From the NCBI GenBank assembly GCA_026394635.1, contig JAPKXV010000445.1, forward strand, positions 1 to 8,537: DNA of 8,537 nt. The letters are read 5' to 3'. Position numbers and translations under genes: made by a program. This DNA comes from Methanoregula sp. (lineage in GTDB: Archaea; Halobacteriota; Methanomicrobia; Methanomicrobiales; Methanospirillaceae). Within the stretch, counting starts at the first letter, position 1. The number at the start of each line of letters is the position of its first letter. The notes below the pieces were generated by a model, which searched no databases, had not been told where the DNA came from, and saw only the letters and a program-made list of their open reading frames with translations. Positions 6,320 through 8,537 of the stretch are shown here, piece by piece.

Positions 6320-7007
6320 GTGATTTGCCCCCTTTATTTACTACAATTTCAAGAATTCCGTGCTTACAGCTGGCTGATGCCCGCATGCTGCGCGGGAGAT
6401 CAGACCCTGCCCGTTCCATCGTAACAATAATTGCATCATCATCCTCGGTCACCTCAGGGTGCCCCGTCTCTTTTAAAACCCCGTCATCCAGCCACCATGA
6501 AAATAAGATTCTCTCCCCGGTCAGGGGATCGGTGGCGGACTCCATGAATGTTACAAGGGGTTTGCCATACAATTTCACTGACTCGGGGATAATGACCTCT
6601 TTTAACCGGTGCAACACTTCAAAATGCGATGCGTTGGTTGCAGCGCTCATCTCTTCAAGGGTGGCATGCCCTTTCTCACTGAGGTACAGGAGGATTGATC
6701 TGCTGGTCTGGTCAAATCTTTTGAAAAAATCCGCGGTTCCGGAGTGAGTGCGAGAGAGCAACCCAAGAATTCTCCCGCACTCCCTGTACCTCTGCTCAAT
6801 CATTGCCCGTACTTCCGGGTCGTCGCAATGCCGGATGAGGAGACGGGAAACTATTTCCGGGCCAGCTGCGGGTACTCCGCTTTCTCCCGCAGTTCCTCCC
6901 AAATCCTCCTTACCGTATTTCCTGCCAATCAGGTCGATGATTTCCGCCTGTGCATCGAGCAGGAACGGCACGAGGGCATCCGGACTGCTCTCATTCTGGT
7001 ACATCAT
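6300..7007 (-). CDS. Gas vesicle cluster protein with winged-helix-like region and crystallin-like tail
   Basis: I do not recognise this 235-residue protein as a named Gvp. Residues 1-95 are helical (LVPFLLDAQAEIIDLIGRKY; EVRAMIEQRYRECGRILGLL). Residues about 97-145 look like a winged helix-turn-helix (RSILLYLSEKGHATLEEMSA, then HFEVLHRLKEVIIPES). The end (190-224: DDAIIVTMERAG, then CKHGILEIVVNK) resembles the first and last strands of the crystallin domain in neighbouring GvpH, with the middle strands missing. It could be a regulator, an adaptor or a structural helper. The start is the first of two consecutive ATGs, with GGGGG 5 bases upstream (on the - strand). It overlaps the stop of the 67-residue gene before it and the gvpH start after it, so it belongs to the operon. 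Domain readings are by eye. Confidence 0.8.
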   Translation of the reverse strand: MMYQNESSPDALVPFLLDAQAEIIDLIGRKYGKEDLGGTAGESGVPAAGPEIVSRLLIRHCDDPEVRAMIEQRYRECGRILGLLSRTHSGTADFFKRFDQTSRSILLYLSEKGHATLEEMSAATNASHFEVLHRLKEVIIPESVKLYGKPLVTFMESATDPLTGERILFSWWLDDGVLKETGHPEVTEDDDAIIVTMERAGSDLPRSMRASASCKHGILEIVVNKGGKSHERRPK

Positions 7008-7207
7008 TCATCCCCCTGCAGGCGCAGTTTGAGGTAGAGCGCCTCCTTGTTCCCGACTATTGCCACCCCGATCTGGGTCGTTTCTGTCCGCAGGCCCGGG
7101 AGCGGGGACCGGACAGGATTGATCTCTGTGGTCTTTTCCGGGACGGTTACGCGGATGTTTACATCCCTGATGGCATCAAGGACATTTTTTTTCTGTTTCC
7201 TGCTCAT
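7004..7207 (-). CDS. Unrecognised 67-residue protein of the gas vesicle operon
   Basis: The product starts MSRKQKKNVLDAIRDVNIRV and ends ALYLKLRLQGDE. It has a basic N-terminus and alternating hydrophobic residues that suggest a small beta-rich fold (VNIRVTVPE; IGVAIVG; ALYLKLRL), with a Pro/Gly-containing middle. There are no cysteines, signal peptide or membrane segment. It is not GvpA, G, J, M or O by any motif I can see. ATG 7207 is chosen because GGGAG lies 8 bases upstream and it starts 13 bases after the ArsA/Get3-like stop. A longer frame to 7261 would overlap that gene and has no such site. Its stop overlaps the start of the next gene. The tight coupling supports a real gene serving the same process. 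Confidence 0.72.
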   Translation of the reverse strand: MSRKQKKNVLDAIRDVNIRVTVPEKTTEINPVRSPLPGLRTETTQIGVAIVGNKEALYLKLRLQGDE

Positions 7208-7220
7208 GACACCACTCCCG

Positions 7221-8240
7221 TCACCCGACCTCGCCGGCATGGATGCCAAGGGATCCTGCATACTGCCGGATTGCGTCCTGTCCTTTCATCTCGAACGAGA
7301 AGAGAGGCATCTCGATGACTTGCAGGTCGCTTCCAAACCGCTTGTGGATCGCTTCAAGATAGTGTACCTGCATCTTCCTCCGTGACCTGCAGAACGGGCA
7401 GGTGTTCTCCGGGACGATGCCATTGACGATCATGCGGTGCATGGGAATGCCCAGCTCATCCAGCACCTTTTTGAACCGTTCGGTCTGGTGGAGCGCGAGC
7501 GCTTCGGGGATGATCACAGGAATGAACTCGGTCCTTGCAGGGTCTGTCAGTATTTTTTTTGTGAGAACCGCGGTTTCTTTGAGTCCGGTAAGGGTCTCAA
7601 CAATGGAGTCTTTTGTTGTATCCCGGTCAAACAATGATTTGATTGCAGTGAGCACCCCCTCAATTCTCCCGTGGACGGTTAAGAGCCCTGTTGCATATTT
7701 GTGCATGATATCCGGGAGGGAAAGGAGCCGGAGTGTATGCCCGGTTGGTGCAGTATCCCAGACAATGAAATCATAATCTCCTCCCAGATAGACCAGCACC
7801 TCCTCTAAGGCAAAGAGTTCATCAAATCCGGGCACGACCTCGTTGGGGATCTCATCAAGGATCGTGTCATCGATCGGGACGATGGTTGCAAGGGTGTCGA
7901 CAATTACCCCGCCGTAGAGTTTTTTGTATTTTTCGACTGCGGATTTTGCATCGATCTCAAGTGCGTGCAGGCCGTGCACTTTTTTGATTGTTCCCCCGAT
8001 GGGAGTCTCAAAAATATCGGAGAGTGACGGGGCCGGGTCACTGGAGACGACCAGTACTTTTTTCCCGGACTTATTGAGGAGGACCGCCATTGCCACCGCT
8101 GCCGTGGTCTTTCCCACACCCCCTTTCCCGCCCAGGAGGATGAGCCGGGTTTTGCTTTTCAGCCCTGCACGCAGGGGTTCTGAAAGGGTATGCCCAGGTC
8201 CTTCCGGTTTTTGGGATTCCGGCTTTTTTTTCATGTGCAC
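7221..8240 (-). CDS. ArsA/Get3-family ATPase in the gas vesicle operon
   Basis: The 339-residue cytoplasmic ATPase has the deviant P-loop GGKGGVGKTT (37-46), switch I SSDPAPSLSDIF (66-77), switch II DTAPTGHTLRLL (162-173) and the PEALALHQTERF stretch (245-256). This defines the ArsA/Get3 family. CPFC (281-284) matches the CxxC that binds zinc at the Get3 dimer interface. The single-copy size also fits Get3 rather than the double-domain ArsA. Get3 proteins shield hydrophobic helices of tail-anchored proteins; here the likely clients would be hydrophobic Gvp proteins (inference from context). A Lys/Pro-rich segment of about 30 residues precedes the domain. I prefer GTG 8240, with GGAGG 5 bases upstream. 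ATG 8234, two residues shorter, overlaps the preceding small ORF's stop as ATGA and is the alternative. ATG 8261 has no site. Confidence 0.88.
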   Translation of the reverse strand: MHMKKKPESQKPEGPGHTLSEPLRAGLKSKTRLILLGGKGGVGKTTAAVAMAVLLNKSGKKVLVVSSDPAPSLSDIFETPIGGTIKKVHGLHALEIDAKSAVEKYKKLYGGVIVDTLATIVPIDDTILDEIPNEVVPGFDELFALEEVLVYLGGDYDFIVWDTAPTGHTLRLLSLPDIMHKYATGLLTVHGRIEGVLTAIKSLFDRDTTKDSIVETLTGLKETAVLTKKILTDPARTEFIPVIIPEALALHQTERFKKVLDELGIPMHRMIVNGIVPENTCPFCRSRRKMQVHYLEAIHKRFGSDLQVIEMPLFSFEMKGQDAIRQYAGSLGIHAGEVG

Positions 8241-8341
8241 GACAACCTCCACCACCCACATTCAGGGGTGTGACCCTGATCTACCGGTTTTGCGCTTTTG
8301 ATCAGGGGACTCTTCCAATCTCCCGTGAAGTCAGGGGGCAT
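8231..8341 (-). CDS. Possible 36-residue ORF upstream of the ArsA/Get3-like gene
   Basis: A short frame starts at ATG 8341 with GGAGGA 9 bases upstream (8351-8356) and ends in a TGA (8233-8231) that overlaps the ATG at 8234 as ATGA. The product begins MPPDFTGDWKSPLIKSAKP and ends in a Cys/Trp-rich ECGWWRLSC. I recognise no family. The strong ribosome binding site, the 16-base gap behind the upstream gene and the coupled end argue for translation. The low complexity and the repeated CCCCTGA in the DNA argue that this could be a leader or regulatory segment instead. Confidence 0.4.
   Translation of the reverse strand: MPPDFTGDWKSPLIKSAKPVDQGHTPECGWWRLSCT
8246..8250 (-). promoter_or_regulatory. 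Shine-Dalgarno sequence of the ArsA/Get3-like gene
   Basis: GGAGG on the - strand stands 5 bases before GTG 8240 and 11 before ATG 8234. The spacing favours the GTG start. Confidence 0.6.
8262..8337. repeat. Three TCAGGGG copies and an inverted repeat before the ArsA/Get3-like gene
   Basis: On the + strand TCAGGGG occurs at 8262-8268, 8301-8308 (as ATCAGGGG) and 8331-8337. CCCTGATC (8274-8281) and GATCAGGG (8300-8307) form a perfect 8-bp inverted repeat with an 18-base spacer. TCAGGG/CCCTGA (8262-8267 / 8274-8279) forms a second, 6-bp one. These could be operator or RNA hairpin elements inside the operon. Confidence 0.35.
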
Positions 8342-8357
8342 TTTTAAGTCTCCTCCA

Positions 8358-8537
8358 TCATATCCTCGCGAAGGGAAAGATCGGTGCTGTCCGGTTAGGC
8401 GACTGGTCATTTTTACTCCGGTAAAGGGAGTGCTCCTTTTTTACAAGCAGGAGGTTGTGCCGGCCCATCTCCTTTTGGAGGACCCTGACACATCCCTCCG
8501 GATCCCGGAGATGGAGGGAGATCACCGTCCCGTCATG
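8358..8537 (-). CDS. C-terminal part of an unrecognised protein (5' end outside window)
   Basis: The frame is open from the right edge down to TGA at 8360-8358 and gives the last 59 residues. It reads DGTVISLHLRDPEGCVRVLQ, then GRHNLLLVKKEHSLY, and a basic, proline-containing tail ending FPFARI. The strand-helix-strand pattern (VISLHLR; CVRVLQKEMG; NLLLVKKEH) suggests a small alpha/beta domain, perhaps ACT-like, but the part shown is too short to name. The open frame, normal composition and position directly before the Shine-Dalgarno sequence of the next ORF support a real gene at the head of, or further inside, the gas vesicle operon. Confidence 0.6.
   Translation of the reverse strand, partial: HDGTVISLHLRDPEGCVRVLQKEMGRHNLLLVKKEHSLYRSKNDQSPNRTAPIFPFARI

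Noticed and set aside
8241..8261. ATG at 8261 as the start of the ArsA/Get3-like ATPase
   Set aside because: No Shine-Dalgarno sequence precedes it, and the added residues (MWVVEVV) are antisense-like and unlike the family.
1..8537. CRISPR array, insertion sequence, transposase or integrase
   Set aside because: No regularly spaced repeats, terminal inverted repeats or recombinase motifs were seen; no second copy of the tRNA 3' end that would mark an attachment site was found.

Overview
The window looks like a chromosomal piece of a methanogenic archaeon, most likely of the order Methanomicrobiales (Methanoregula-like). This rests on a PAS sensory protein of the type common in that group, a tRNA gene with no encoded CCA, TATA-like promoters with apparently leaderless starts, a secreted surface protein with a Pro/Thr stalk and C-terminal anchor, and a methanogen-type gas vesicle cluster. 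The order is an inference from protein style; no search was run.

Left part (1-2547, mostly + strand): the C-terminal half of a PAS-domain protein (3-587), a short gene-free stretch, a tRNA-Arg(CCG) gene (872-943), a possible small - strand membrane-protein gene interrupted by an in-frame TGA (1294 down to 1130, readable to 1046), and a complete single-domain malic enzyme (1336-2547). The malic enzyme converges with the next gene, leaving an 18-base gap.

Middle (2566-4307, - strand): a small thioredoxin-fold protein with a CSFC active site, directly downstream of a secreted and membrane-anchored surface protein. Each has a plausible TATA element placed for a leaderless or short-leader mRNA. 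Behind them lies a decayed C-terminal end of a sensor histidine kinase.

Right part (4372-8537, - strand, transcribed right to left): a compact, operon-like gas vesicle accessory module. In order of transcription: the C-terminus of an unrecognised protein (runs off the window), a possible 36-residue ORF, an ArsA/Get3-family ATPase with a CPFC motif, an unrecognised 67-residue protein, a 235-residue protein with a predicted winged-helix region and a crystallin-like C-terminal tail, GvpH (Hsp20 family), GvpK, and a GvpF/L protein with an extra N-terminal region of about 108 residues. Genes overlap or are separated by at most about two dozen bases, and strong Shine-Dalgarno sequences set the starts. 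The structural gene gvpA and the ATPase gvpN are not here and presumably lie beyond the right edge. The most interesting idea is that a Get3-type targeting ATPase, two small unknown proteins and two crystallin-related proteins form a chaperone set for the hydrophobic gas vesicle proteins. That is inferred from gene context, not shown.
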